DNA from: Thermoanaerobaculales bacterium
Lineage (GTDB): Bacteria > Acidobacteriota > Thermoanaerobaculia > Thermoanaerobaculales > Sulfomarinibacteraceae
Assembly: GCA_029938595.1 (NCBI GenBank)
Contig: JAOZUP010000014.1
Span: forward strand, 1 to 22,317
Length of the DNA: 22,317 nucleotides
Direction of reading: 5' to 3'
Below are positions 6,910 to 14,526 of the stretch, one piece after another. The position numbers and the translations under genes were made by a program. Positions within the stretch are counted from its first letter, which is position 1; each line of letters opens with the position of its first letter. The notes under the pieces are model-generated. The model saw only the letters and a program-made list of their open reading frames with translations, was not told the DNA's origin and searched no databases.

Positions 6910-8208
6910 CTACCGTTGCTCTCTCATCGCCGGAGCGAGATAGAGATTCGCCCCGATTCGACCAATGAGCAGCGCCGCGGCAGCGGCGACGGCGCCGATG
7001 GCGTCGAGATTGGAGATCGAGATCCACATCACGACCACGACGCCGACGACCTCGATGATGGTCGCCCAGGTGATGCCGTTGGTGGTGTTCCGCACCACCA
7101 TGATCGCGCGCTGAAAGCACAGTAACGTGGTGAGGCCGGGGATCAGCGCGAGAATGCGGATGGGTGTGAGGGCGAATGAGGCGAGGTCCGGCGACAAGCC
7201 GGAGATGACCTGGAACCATACACCGGCGAGCGGCGTCCATGCGATCAGCGACAGGCCGACGGTAACCCCCAGACTCAACCGAACACCAAAGGTGCGCAGC
7301 GGCGCGTATCCCTCGTGGTCGTCACCGATGAGGACGATCACCACTTCCTGGTAGGCGAGGCCGAGGCTGCGGAAGATAAAGACCAGGGATCCGATCACGG
7401 GCAGCACGGCCAGCGACTCTAGAGACGAGCGCGAGTTACCGACGAAGAAGGTCACCACCGGGTGGATGCCGAGGCTCAACAAGGTGGTCAGGGCGAGGGG
7501 ATAATAGAAGCGCGACAGGGCGACCCAGCTCGATGCTGCCCCGGCCGCCGCGCCCGGAGTCTGCATGAGATTGCGGAGGGTTCCACCTACCATTAGACGG
7601 CTCGCTACCGCCTCACAGCTCACCCCCATGGTGAGCGCTGCCGCACCCACCCAGGCGCCCTCGATGCCGCCGTGGCGGGCGAGCAGGAATGCGGTGCCAC
7701 ACATCACGGTCAGGCGCACCACGGTGCCGTAGGCAACGCGGCGCGCGAGGCCGTGGCGGATGAGTACTCCCTGGTAGAGCCTGCGGATGCCGATAGCGGC
7801 GGGCCAGGGGAGGAGGATCAGGAGTGCGATGTGAGTGCGGGAGGCGACCTCGGTTGGTAAGCCGATGAGTCCGAAGGCGATGGCGTTGAAGACTGGAGGT
7901 AGGAGGGCGACGCCCATTGCCAGGGTGACGGCGGCGTTGAGGATGTGGGTGAATGTGCGCAACCGCAAGTAGGAAAGCCGGTTGCGTGCCAGTGCGGTGG
8001 CGGCCGACATGAGCATGATGACCGGTGCTTCCACCACCAGGGCGAGCGAGAAGGCGACGCCGTAGGCGGCGAGGTTGTAGGTGGGCTCGGCGAGGCGCGC
8101 GATGACCGCGGCCAGGAACGGACCTTCCGCCGCCATCATCAGCCACGTCGCCGCCAACGGCAGCCAGAAGCGGAAGATGCGGGTTTGAGTGACAGGTTCG
8201 TCGGTCAT
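6910..8208 (-). CDS. Multi-pass membrane transporter, ANKH/MOP-flippase-like
   Basis: A 432-aa polytopic membrane protein with about 11-12 hydrophobic segments and no signal peptide. The opening FWLPLAATWLMMAAEGPFLAA and the repeated motif SRFYYPLALTTLLSLGIHPV start its two halves, giving the two-fold pseudo-symmetry of MATE/MOP exporters. The second motif, followed by FVGNSRSSLESLAVLPV, looks to me like the progressive-ankylosis (ANKH) protein family, which exports pyrophosphate/ATP or citrate in animals. That link is from memory of the family and needs profile comparison; a generic polysaccharide-type flippase is the alternative. No good Shine-Dalgarno site precedes the ATG at 8208, so a later start is possible. 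Flanked by tandem-repeat elements on both sides. Confidence 0.6.
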   Translation of the reverse strand: MTDEPVTQTRIFRFWLPLAATWLMMAAEGPFLAAVIARLAEPTYNLAAYGVAFSLALVVEAPVIMLMSAATALARNRLSYLRLRTFTHILNAAVTLAMGVALLPPVFNAIAFGLIGLPTEVASRTHIALLILLPWPAAIGIRRLYQGVLIRHGLARRVAYGTVVRLTVMCGTAFLLARHGGIEGAWVGAAALTMGVSCEAVASRLMVGGTLRNLMQTPGAAAGAASSWVALSRFYYPLALTTLLSLGIHPVVTFFVGNSRSSLESLAVLPVIGSLVFIFRSLGLAYQEVVIVLIGDDHEGYAPLRTFGVRLSLGVTVGLSLIAWTPLAGVWFQVISGLSPDLASFALTPIRILALIPGLTTLLCFQRAIMVVRNTTNGITWATIIEVVGVVVVMWISISNLDAIGAVAAAAALLIGRIGANLYLAPAMREQR

Positions 8209-8230
8209 CGGGGGCGGAGGATAGCACCAC

Positions 8231-8381
8231 GAATTAGGAATTAGGAATTAGGAATTAGGAATTTCCATCCCAGCCCCCCCCATTACTGAGACGTCCACGC
8301 TCCATTGTGAAACTGTGAGGTATCGATCGTATCGGGCGGGTGGGGCGGCATTCCTAATTCCTAATTCCTAACTCCTAATTC
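8231..8381. repeat. GAATTAG heptamer inverted-repeat element, copy 1
   Basis: The left arm (8231-8263) is four perfect GAATTAG units plus GAATT. The right arm (8354-8381) is four CTAATTC units, one with a T-to-C change (CTAACTC). About 85 nt of unique G/C-rich sequence lie between, ending GGGGCGGCATTC. The element sits between the start of the transporter gene and the terminator of the cytochrome operon. A second, related copy is at 14405-14517. The arms can pair into a stem of about 30 bp. Confidence 0.8.
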
Positions 8382-8384
8382 AAT

Positions 8385-8411
8385 AAAAAAAAAGGGGGCC
8401 TTTCGGCCCCC
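8385..8411 (-). terminator. Intrinsic terminator of the cytochrome operon
   Basis: Reading the minus strand, GGGGGCC pairs with GGCCCCC (8411-8405 and 8400-8394) around a GAAA tetraloop, followed by nine T residues (8393-8385). It lies 24 nt past the stop of the large multiheme cytochrome gene. This is a textbook rho-independent terminator. Confidence 0.92.
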
Positions 8412-8435
8412 TGGATTGATGTTGAAGATACTCGG

Positions 8436-10295
8436 TCAGTCGCTGATGTCTTCCTTGAGTGTGGGTGGCGTGTACTCGCCGGGCGCCAACGAGTTCTCGA
8501 TCGCACGCTTGGTACTCGACTCCTCGTGCTCCGTGTCCCACCACAGACCGCCGGGTCCGAAGAAGATCCCGAGATCCTCGGCCAGGTCGACGTCGAACGG
8601 CGCGTTCCACACCGAGATATCGGGGTCGTAGCCGAGACCGAAGGTGTTCACCTTCTGAGAGTGGCAGCTCACGGCGCAGGAGTTCGGCATGCCGCCGGCG
8701 TCCTGGTACATGAGGGTCTTCTCGGGTGCGATCGTTTCGTAGGTGTGGCCGTGGATGTCGTAATTGATGGCCGACTTGGCGGTCTTCGGCATGTGGCACT
8801 TGGAGCAGCGTCCCAGGCCCATCGAGCGCTCGGGGCCGTAGGGGTGGTAGCTGTGCTCCGAGACGACGGCACCGATCTCCACCTCGTTCTCGTCGTACTC
8901 GGCCACCATCTCCGGGGTGATCTCCTCGAAGGGTTCGTGGGTGGCGTGGCACGCGAGGCAGAGGGTGTTGTTGTCGTTGGAGGTCGGGATCCTCAGCCCG
9001 TCATCGGTGATCGAGGTCACGACCATGTGCTTGCCGCCCTTGTGTGGGCTGTGGCACTCGACGCACTTGACCGGGTGCCATTCGTAGGTCGGCTTCGACG
9101 AGTTGTAGAGATCCTCGTACTGCTGATGGTGCTGCTTCGAGGTGACGCCATCGGGCCACCAGCCGGCGTGCTCGGAGTAGAAGTCGCTGACGGGCATCTC
9201 GGTGCGCCCTGCAATCCAGTACTCTCCCACGTCGTCGCGGTAGGGGTAGCCGTACGTGCCGTCGGGCACCGAGGCGGTGCGAACGTGGCACTGCTGGCAG
9301 AGCTCGTTCGACTCGTAGGTGTCCAATGTGCTCGGCGCCAGGATTTCGTCCGGGTCGCCGCCGCCCAGAATGTGGGCCGAGCCGGGGCCGTGGCACGCCT
9401 CGCAGCCGATGTTGATGATGTCGGGAATGCCGTCGCGGTCGTAGTCCGGGTACTGCTCCTTGTAGTCCGGCGGCACCAGCGAGGCCGGGAACGGACGGTA
9501 GAGCCACTCACCATTGTCGTCCTGGGACATCGACTCACGGAAGCCGGTGGTGTGACAGCCGATGCAGCGCTTGGAGTAGCTGCGTCCGATCGCCGCGACC
9601 TCTGCCACTGGAGGTCTTGGACCAAAGTTCGGCTGCAGGGTATCGGGATTCCACCAGTGCTCGGGGTGGTAGGCAACCCACTCGTAGGTCTTCTCGTTGA
9701 ACTGCAGCGGGGACACGTACTGGTCCGTCGCCCATCCCGACGGCGTACCGGTCACCGGGATCGTGGTCAGGTAGCGCTGCTTCCAGTCGCCCGTACCGCC
9801 CTGGGTGATTTCTATTCTTACCTTCAGCTCGCCGATCGTCATGAAGTATCGATCATCACCGGCGCGGTAGGAGAGGATCGGCGCGTTCGGCTTGTACTTG
9901 TCGAAGACCGACTCAATCGTATTGAAGTCGAGGCCCTGCATGAAGTCGTCGACCCCGTTCTGGTCGTAGTCGGCGACCACGCCCTTGCCGGCGATCAGGG
10001 TATTCTTGCCCATCGGGATCCGCAGCGCCTTGCGGTGCTTCACCTCATGTGTGATCGCCGACCAGCTGTGGCAGGCAATGCAGTACTCGTCACCGACTAC
10101 GACGAGGCCATCTTCCAGCTCCTTGGTGGTGTAGGTGCTGGTCAGGGTGGCCATCATGTCGGCCGGCAGATTGGCTGCCACCCGCGCACTCGCACCGGTC
10201 CGGTGGCTGGCGCGGAGCTCCGGTCCTCCGGCGTCCGCCACCAACGGGACCATCACCAGCCCCAGGACAATGAACAAACTCGCTGCGGTCTTCAT
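8436..10295 (-). CDS. Octaheme-type multiheme c cytochrome, cytochrome c554-like
   Basis: A 619-aa exported cytochrome. The signal peptide (MKTAASLFIVLGLVMVPLVA, cut near ADA) has no lipobox, so the protein is probably periplasmic or exported rather than lipid-anchored. Heme motifs CXXCH start at residues 72, 244, 298, 333, 411, 446 and 497; an eighth, CAVSCH at 540, has three residues between the cysteines. The KQRYL...PLQFN...HWW section and NIGCEACHGPGSAH resemble the cytochrome c554 family. Two calcium-type loops, DYDQNGVDD (109-117) and DYDRDGIPD (284-292), are inserted. The start with AAGGAGGA upstream is preferred over 10343, which would add 16 residues before the signal peptide. As last gene of the MtrB-MtrA-like operon it is the likely partner that passes electrons to or from the conduit. 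Confidence 0.88.
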   Translation of the reverse strand: MKTAASLFIVLGLVMVPLVADAGGPELRASHRTGASARVAANLPADMMATLTSTYTTKELEDGLVVVGDEYCIACHSWSAITHEVKHRKALRIPMGKNTLIAGKGVVADYDQNGVDDFMQGLDFNTIESVFDKYKPNAPILSYRAGDDRYFMTIGELKVRIEITQGGTGDWKQRYLTTIPVTGTPSGWATDQYVSPLQFNEKTYEWVAYHPEHWWNPDTLQPNFGPRPPVAEVAAIGRSYSKRCIGCHTTGFRESMSQDDNGEWLYRPFPASLVPPDYKEQYPDYDRDGIPDIINIGCEACHGPGSAHILGGGDPDEILAPSTLDTYESNELCQQCHVRTASVPDGTYGYPYRDDVGEYWIAGRTEMPVSDFYSEHAGWWPDGVTSKQHHQQYEDLYNSSKPTYEWHPVKCVECHSPHKGGKHMVVTSITDDGLRIPTSNDNNTLCLACHATHEPFEEITPEMVAEYDENEVEIGAVVSEHSYHPYGPERSMGLGRCSKCHMPKTAKSAINYDIHGHTYETIAPEKTLMYQDAGGMPNSCAVSCHSQKVNTFGLGYDPDISVWNAPFDVDLAEDLGIFFGPGGLWWDTEHEESSTKRAIENSLAPGEYTPPTLKEDISD

Positions 10296-10346
10296 CACTT
10301 CCTCCTTCCCAGAATAGAATCTGGATGTTTTGCACCGATTCATGGA

Positions 10347-11180
10347 TCACTCTTTCATGAGCCGCGGGTCACGGTTCGAACCGTGGACAGCGGCGTGACA
10401 GTTCTGACAGCTCTGGTATCGCGGCCGGCTCACGTCGTGAAACGAGGGTACGTCGGTATGGCACTCGAGACATAGCGCCGCCACCCGGTGGCGCGTCAGC
10501 AGTTTGGGATTCGGAGAACCGTGCGGCACGTGGCAGTTGATGCAGCCGTTCACCTGCTGTGGCGGGTGGGGGTAGACGAACGGACCGGTTTTCTCGGCGT
10601 GACAGTCGAGGCAGACACCGCCGCTGCCGATCATGGCCAGGCGGCCCTGGCGATTGTCACCGTGCACCGAATGGCAGTTGGTGCACTCGAACGGCCGGGT
10701 GCCGTCGCGGTGGGCGTACGGCATCTGGAACGAGCCGGACTCGGAGAGGTGGCACTCGGCACAGAGCTTGTGGGGTGCCGAGGTCAGCATGTTGTCGGTC
10801 TTGAGCTCGGTGTGGCCGGTGCCGTGGCAGTCGAGGCATTCGACGCCGTTGCGGACATGGGCGGCTGTCGAGATATCGGTCATGCCTTCCCGCCCTGGAT
10901 GGCAGCTGAGACACGCTCCGGGGTCTGGAAAGCGGTTGATGTTCTCCGTCGTGGGGTCGTCAATGTGCTCGGTGGCGGGGCCATGGCAGCTAACGCACGA
11001 CCGATCGAGCACGGCGGCGTCCACCGAAACCATGGCGCGTCCGTGGGGTCCGGAGGCGAAGGCTGCGGCCTCATCCTCGTGGCACATGGCACAGGTTTCC
11101 ATGGTTACCGGTTCCTGTGCCGTTGACACCGTCGCCAGGGCGAGAACCGCCGCCACCGCGAGAAGCCTGAGGCGGATCAT
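10347..11180 (-). CDS. Decaheme c-type cytochrome, DmsE/MtrA family
   Basis: A 277-aa periplasmic cytochrome with signal peptide (residues 1-21, ending STA-Q) and ten CXXCH motifs starting at residues 30, 62, 90, 115, 140, 166, 190, 213, 237 and 258. The even spacing and ten hemes are those of MtrA/DmsE/PioA, which form a heme wire inserted into an outer-membrane barrel. It is somewhat shorter than Shewanella MtrA. The start overlaps the barrel stop in an ATGA (11177-11180), so translation is coupled; the next cytochrome begins 51 nt downstream. Role by family: electron transfer between the periplasm and the barrel or cell exterior. The direction (metal reduction or electron uptake) cannot be read from sequence. 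Assignment to DmsE rather than MtrA is a judgement. Confidence 0.92.
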   Translation of the reverse strand: MIRLRLLAVAAVLALATVSTAQEPVTMETCAMCHEDEAAAFASGPHGRAMVSVDAAVLDRSCVSCHGPATEHIDDPTTENINRFPDPGACLSCHPGREGMTDISTAAHVRNGVECLDCHGTGHTELKTDNMLTSAPHKLCAECHLSESGSFQMPYAHRDGTRPFECTNCHSVHGDNRQGRLAMIGSGGVCLDCHAEKTGPFVYPHPPQQVNGCINCHVPHGSPNPKLLTRHRVAALCLECHTDVPSFHDVSRPRYQSCQNCHAAVHGSNRDPRLMKE

Positions 11181-13042
11181 TCGAATCTCCAGTTCACGGC
11201 GAGGCCGTAGCGCAGAACATCGAAGTCGTCGAGATCGGTCTGGACCTCGTCATAGGACCAGTACTGGACCAGCGCGGAGTACTCGAGACCACTGCCGCCG
11301 TAGTAGGTGAAACGGAGACGGCCGTTCCACGCATCGACGGGCCAACTGTCACCGTCGTCGGTGAGATAGGTCGCCGACCCCGTGACGCCAAAGTTCTCGG
11401 AACGGGTGTGGCCGAAAATGGTTACGGTGGAGAGGTCGAGCTCGTAGATCGAGCGATCGAAATCACCGCTGGGAAGCACCAGACCGGTGTCGGTCTTGAA
11501 GGAGTACTGCTCGAGATCGAGCCCGACCGATGACAAGCCGCTGCTCGAGGTCCATGAACCTGCGATGCCGTACGGAGTCGCTTTGGTGTCAAGCCCGGCA
11601 ACTTCGGAGGGATTGTCGGACTTCACGTGACGGCCGTGCAGGTCGAGGCGCCAGCCGCCTCCAAGCCGGGTCCGGAGCTTGAGAGTTGCGCGATCGACCG
11701 TTTCCGGGTCGATCCGGAAAATGTAATCGTCAAAATCGCCGCGATCGAACTCGATCGTAAGGTCGACCGCCTTGGATGGATTCCATGAGGCGCCGAGCAG
11801 GTAACCCGTGCTCTCCCGTTCAACGTCGAATCGATCCTTGGTTTCGGAGAACTGCCAGTCGACCTCGCGGCTGCCGATGCTGCCGCCGCCCCACAGGGCC
11901 CAGCTGTTTCCCCGGTACTCAAGGGTCAACCGTCCGCTGCTGTCGGTGAAATCGAATGTTCCGGCGTCGTCAAAGGAGGTGCGCCAGGTGACGTCTCCGC
12001 CGATCGGGCTGGTAACCCGTGACAGGCGGTCGATGGCGATTGACGAGTTCGATGAGCCGTCGCGGAAGTCTCCCGCCAGACGGAGCGTCCACCGCGAAGC
12101 GAGTTTGAATCCCAGCGAGAGGGCGCCCGAGAAGGTGTCCTGCTCGGCTGAACCGAGAGCCCTGTCCACCATCTCCCAGGTGCCTATGTCGCCGCCGCCG
12201 ATGAGGAAGGTCTCGCTCTCAGAGCCGCTCACGTCGAGCTCCGAGGAGCGCCACAGAAGGGAAGCTACTCCCTCAAAGTTCTTGCTGCTGTAGCTCGCGA
12301 TGAAGCGAGTGGTGGGCACGCTGTCCATCTCATCGACAACGTTCGAGGTGATATTCGCTAGCTCGTCGGGGTCGCCGCCGATTGCGGGTTCACCGGTGGC
12401 AAAAGGGCGATTCTTACGCGTGTAGGTAGCCATTGACTGTTCGAACTCGAGCCGCACCGGCAGGGTGCGGGTGACCAACCGCAGCGTCCACTCGTGCATG
12501 GCCTCGTCGAGGTCGATCCCGATCGGATAGAGCTCGTTGAGACCGTAGAGCGGACGCTTCACCGTACCCTCTCGATCGACCGCATGGTAGGCGAGAGAGA
12601 TCTGCAGAGGCCGCCACGCATCGACCACGAACTCACCCCGGTAGCGAGTAATGTCCCAGTCATCCTGTCGCTCGGCGAGATCGCTGCCGGCCAGGTTGAA
12701 GAAGGAGGACCGGCGGTCGTAGTCGAAGTAAAAGCTGAAGCCGGTGCCGAACTCGAGCCCGAGCTTGGCCGCCTCGGCCGGGTTGGCGTCACCAAAGCCC
12801 CAGGCGTCGATCGTGAACTCGGAGATCGCCCCTTCACCGCGATAGAGCAGGTTCAGGTCTTCGAGAAAAAAGCCCTCCTGGAGATCGATCTGGCTGCGGA
12901 AGCTGTCTTCGTTACCGTCCGCATCCTGCCAGATATAGGCGGCGCCAATGTTTCCGCTCCAGTCCTGCGCCGCGAGCGGCGAGGCCGCGGCGACACAAAG
13001 GGCTACCACGAACAAGAATAGGAATTGTATTGCTCGCGTCAT
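11177..13042 (-). CDS. MtrB/PioB-type outer-membrane beta-barrel
   Basis: A 621-aa barrel protein. The signal peptide covers residues 1-25 (MTRAIQFLFLFVVALCVAAA, cut near LAAQ). The rest is a long run of alternating amphipathic strands with acidic turns, ending LRYGLAVNWRFE, where the aromatic signature sits just before the final residue. Length and adjacency to a decaheme MtrA/DmsE-like gene identify it as the sheath of a porin-cytochrome conduit. I see no cysteine in the mature protein, so the N-terminal CXXC of Shewanella MtrB is absent. The start at 13042 follows a GAAGGGG site; an upstream ATG at 13129 would place 29 residues before the signal peptide. First gene of the operon. Confidence 0.85.
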   Translation of the reverse strand: MTRAIQFLFLFVVALCVAAASPLAAQDWSGNIGAAYIWQDADGNEDSFRSQIDLQEGFFLEDLNLLYRGEGAISEFTIDAWGFGDANPAEAAKLGLEFGTGFSFYFDYDRRSSFFNLAGSDLAERQDDWDITRYRGEFVVDAWRPLQISLAYHAVDREGTVKRPLYGLNELYPIGIDLDEAMHEWTLRLVTRTLPVRLEFEQSMATYTRKNRPFATGEPAIGGDPDELANITSNVVDEMDSVPTTRFIASYSSKNFEGVASLLWRSSELDVSGSESETFLIGGGDIGTWEMVDRALGSAEQDTFSGALSLGFKLASRWTLRLAGDFRDGSSNSSIAIDRLSRVTSPIGGDVTWRTSFDDAGTFDFTDSSGRLTLEYRGNSWALWGGGSIGSREVDWQFSETKDRFDVERESTGYLLGASWNPSKAVDLTIEFDRGDFDDYIFRIDPETVDRATLKLRTRLGGGWRLDLHGRHVKSDNPSEVAGLDTKATPYGIAGSWTSSSGLSSVGLDLEQYSFKTDTGLVLPSGDFDRSIYELDLSTVTIFGHTRSENFGVTGSATYLTDDGDSWPVDAWNGRLRFTYYGGSGLEYSALVQYWSYDEVQTDLDDFDVLRYGLAVNWRFE

Positions 13043-13370
13043 GCAGATCCCCTTCGCCGGGTGATGGGGCTGGGAGTCGTTGCCGCTGAACGAGAGTTCG
13101 ACAAATGAGCGTCTCAACAATTGCACCACTGATACAAAATGAACCTGTCTCGTTTCGATGTCAACTCAATAATTCAAATCCATAAATAGAGATTTAGTTA
13201 TGTAACGTTGTGTTGTTGTGATTTCCTACCGGAAGTCATGTGTTCGCTACGAGATCGTGGCGAGTTACCGTCTCATGTGGATTTTGTTGCTGAGACTCAG
13301 GAACCAATACTGGTCTCATGTTCGGGTTTGAGTCTTGCGCCATGGGCCGACTCGGGAGACACTGCGGGTC
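13043..13370. promoter_or_regulatory. Divergent promoter region of the cytochrome operon
   Basis: This 328-nt stretch holds no gene. It contains an A/T-rich patch (about 13120-13215) in an otherwise G/C-rich window. On the minus strand a perfect TTGACA (13164-13159) is followed 17 nt later by CATTTT (13141-13136), a weak -10; this is a possible promoter for the barrel-cytochrome operon. Regions nearer the plus-strand gene show nothing I can name. The -35 match is seen directly; promoter function is a guess. Confidence 0.4.
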
Positions 13371-14411
13371 ATGGTGACGAAATCGAAGCTCCTGGTCGTT
13401 CTGGTGGTGGTTGCGATTGCATGCGTTGCCGCCGCGTCTCTGTTTCTGCGTGGACATCTCCGTTGTGCCGGGTTTGGCGGCCCCGGCGTCACGGCCAAAG
13501 AGCTGCCGCCTCGGGGTGCCGGCAGCGACCTTCGCGTCGTGACGTGGAACGTACGCAACTTTCCCCTCGACGAGCGCCCGCAGGACGACGATCTGGGGTA
13601 CTCGCGCCGCACCAACATCTGCGATTTCGAAAAGGCCCTGGGCGGTCTCGATGCCGATCTCTACGGGCTGCAGGAAGTCAACGACATTCGTCGCTTTCAG
13701 CCGATCCTCAAGCGTGCCTGCGGGAAGCGGATGATGCAGGTCAGGTTTTCCCCGGGGGGTGGCCGCTTTGGCCAGCACCTCGCCATCGCGTGGGACGATG
13801 CTGTGCTCGAGCTGATCGGGGAGCCGATGGAAATCTCCGGGCTCGTGCTCGAGCCGGGGATGCGTCCCGCCTTTGCCGGCTACCTCCGTAGCCGCCGCGT
13901 CGAGGGCGTCGATTTCACCCTGGTTGTGGTCCACCTCGAGTCGGGACCGGACAACTTCGGGGACCGCCGCCGCCAGAACCGGGCGCTGGCGTCCTGGATC
14001 GAACAGTGGATCGACGAGATCGGCGATCCGGACGTGATCGTGCTCGGCGACTTCAACACCACCGGTTCGCCCCGCGGTGGGCTGGCGGGCGAGCTACAGT
14101 CCGTTGACGCAATCCTCGGGCGTGTCGGACTCGAACGGCTTTTCAACGCGCTCGGCTGCACCTCGTACTGGGAGGGTAGGGGTGGGCGTGACGGTGTCCA
14201 GCAGCCGTCGCTGCTCGATCATGTCTTCCTGAGGGGATTCGGGCCGGACGCGGTCGCCCTACCGATCCAGCCCTGGCTGCACTGCGCGCGCTGGGAGTGC
14301 TCCGAGCTCGTTTCCCGCCCGGGGGAGGAGGATGGGACATTCTGGGATGTCTCCGATCACTGCCCGCTGACCTTCGAGCTCCGCAGCGCGGAGCTCGAAG
14401 GCCAGAATTAG
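13371..14411 (+). CDS. Endonuclease/exonuclease/phosphatase-family protein
   Basis: A 346-aa protein with an N-terminal membrane anchor or uncleaved signal (about residues 5-27), followed by a DNase I-like fold. Catalytic motifs are seen in order: TWNVRNF (Asn60), LQEVND (Glu102), GDFNTTG (Asp227, Asn229) and SDHCPL (Asp329, His330). The family cleaves phosphodiester bonds in DNA, RNA, phospholipids or phosphoinositides. With export likely, extracytoplasmic nuclease or phosphodiesterase activity is plausible; the substrate is unknown. The ATG at 13371 is chosen because the hydrophobic segment follows at once; a TTG at 13335 would add 12 residues. The ribosome-binding site is weak. The stop TAG (14409-14411) is part of the first GAATTAG unit of the downstream repeat element. 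Confidence 0.8.
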   Translation: MVTKSKLLVVLVVVAIACVAAASLFLRGHLRCAGFGGPGVTAKELPPRGAGSDLRVVTWNVRNFPLDERPQDDDLGYSRRTNICDFEKALGGLDADLYGLQEVNDIRRFQPILKRACGKRMMQVRFSPGGGRFGQHLAIAWDDAVLELIGEPMEISGLVLEPGMRPAFAGYLRSRRVEGVDFTLVVVHLESGPDNFGDRRRQNRALASWIEQWIDEIGDPDVIVLGDFNTTGSPRGGLAGELQSVDAILGRVGLERLFNALGCTSYWEGRGGRDGVQQPSLLDHVFLRGFGPDAVALPIQPWLHCARWECSELVSRPGEEDGTFWDVSDHCPLTFELRSAELEGQN

Positions 14412-14517
14412 GAGTTAGGAATTCGGAATTAGGAATTCGCTCCCACTCTTCCCCGGGGTGCTTCGAGTGTGGGTGGACGGGTGGCATTCCTAATTCCTAA
14501 TTCCTAATTCCTAATTC
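14405..14517. repeat. GAATTAG heptamer inverted-repeat element, copy 2
   Basis: The left arm (14405-14439) has five heptamers, GAATTAG with variants GAGTTAG and GAATTCG. The right arm (14490-14517) is four perfect CTAATTC units. The loop of about 50 nt contains CTCCCACTCTTCCCC and ends GGGTGGCATTC, close to the GGGGCGGCATTC end of the copy at 8231-8381. The first unit supplies the stop codon of the upstream gene. The next gene starts 10 nt after the right arm. Confidence 0.8.
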
Positions 14518-14526
14518 ACATGTAAC

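Noticed and set aside
8231..8381. Possible CRISPR array
   Set aside because: Heptamer units are directly adjacent with no spacers, and the second block is inverted; no cas genes are seen.
10296..10343. N-terminal extension of the multiheme cytochrome
   Set aside because: The extra 16 residues precede the signal peptide and overlap the ribosome-binding site of the internal ATG at 10295.
8526..10475. 649-aa open frame antisense to the cytochrome genes
   Set aside because: Composition (V, R, H, G rich, no motifs) is that of an antisense shadow; the opposite strand has clear heme motifs and a signal peptide.
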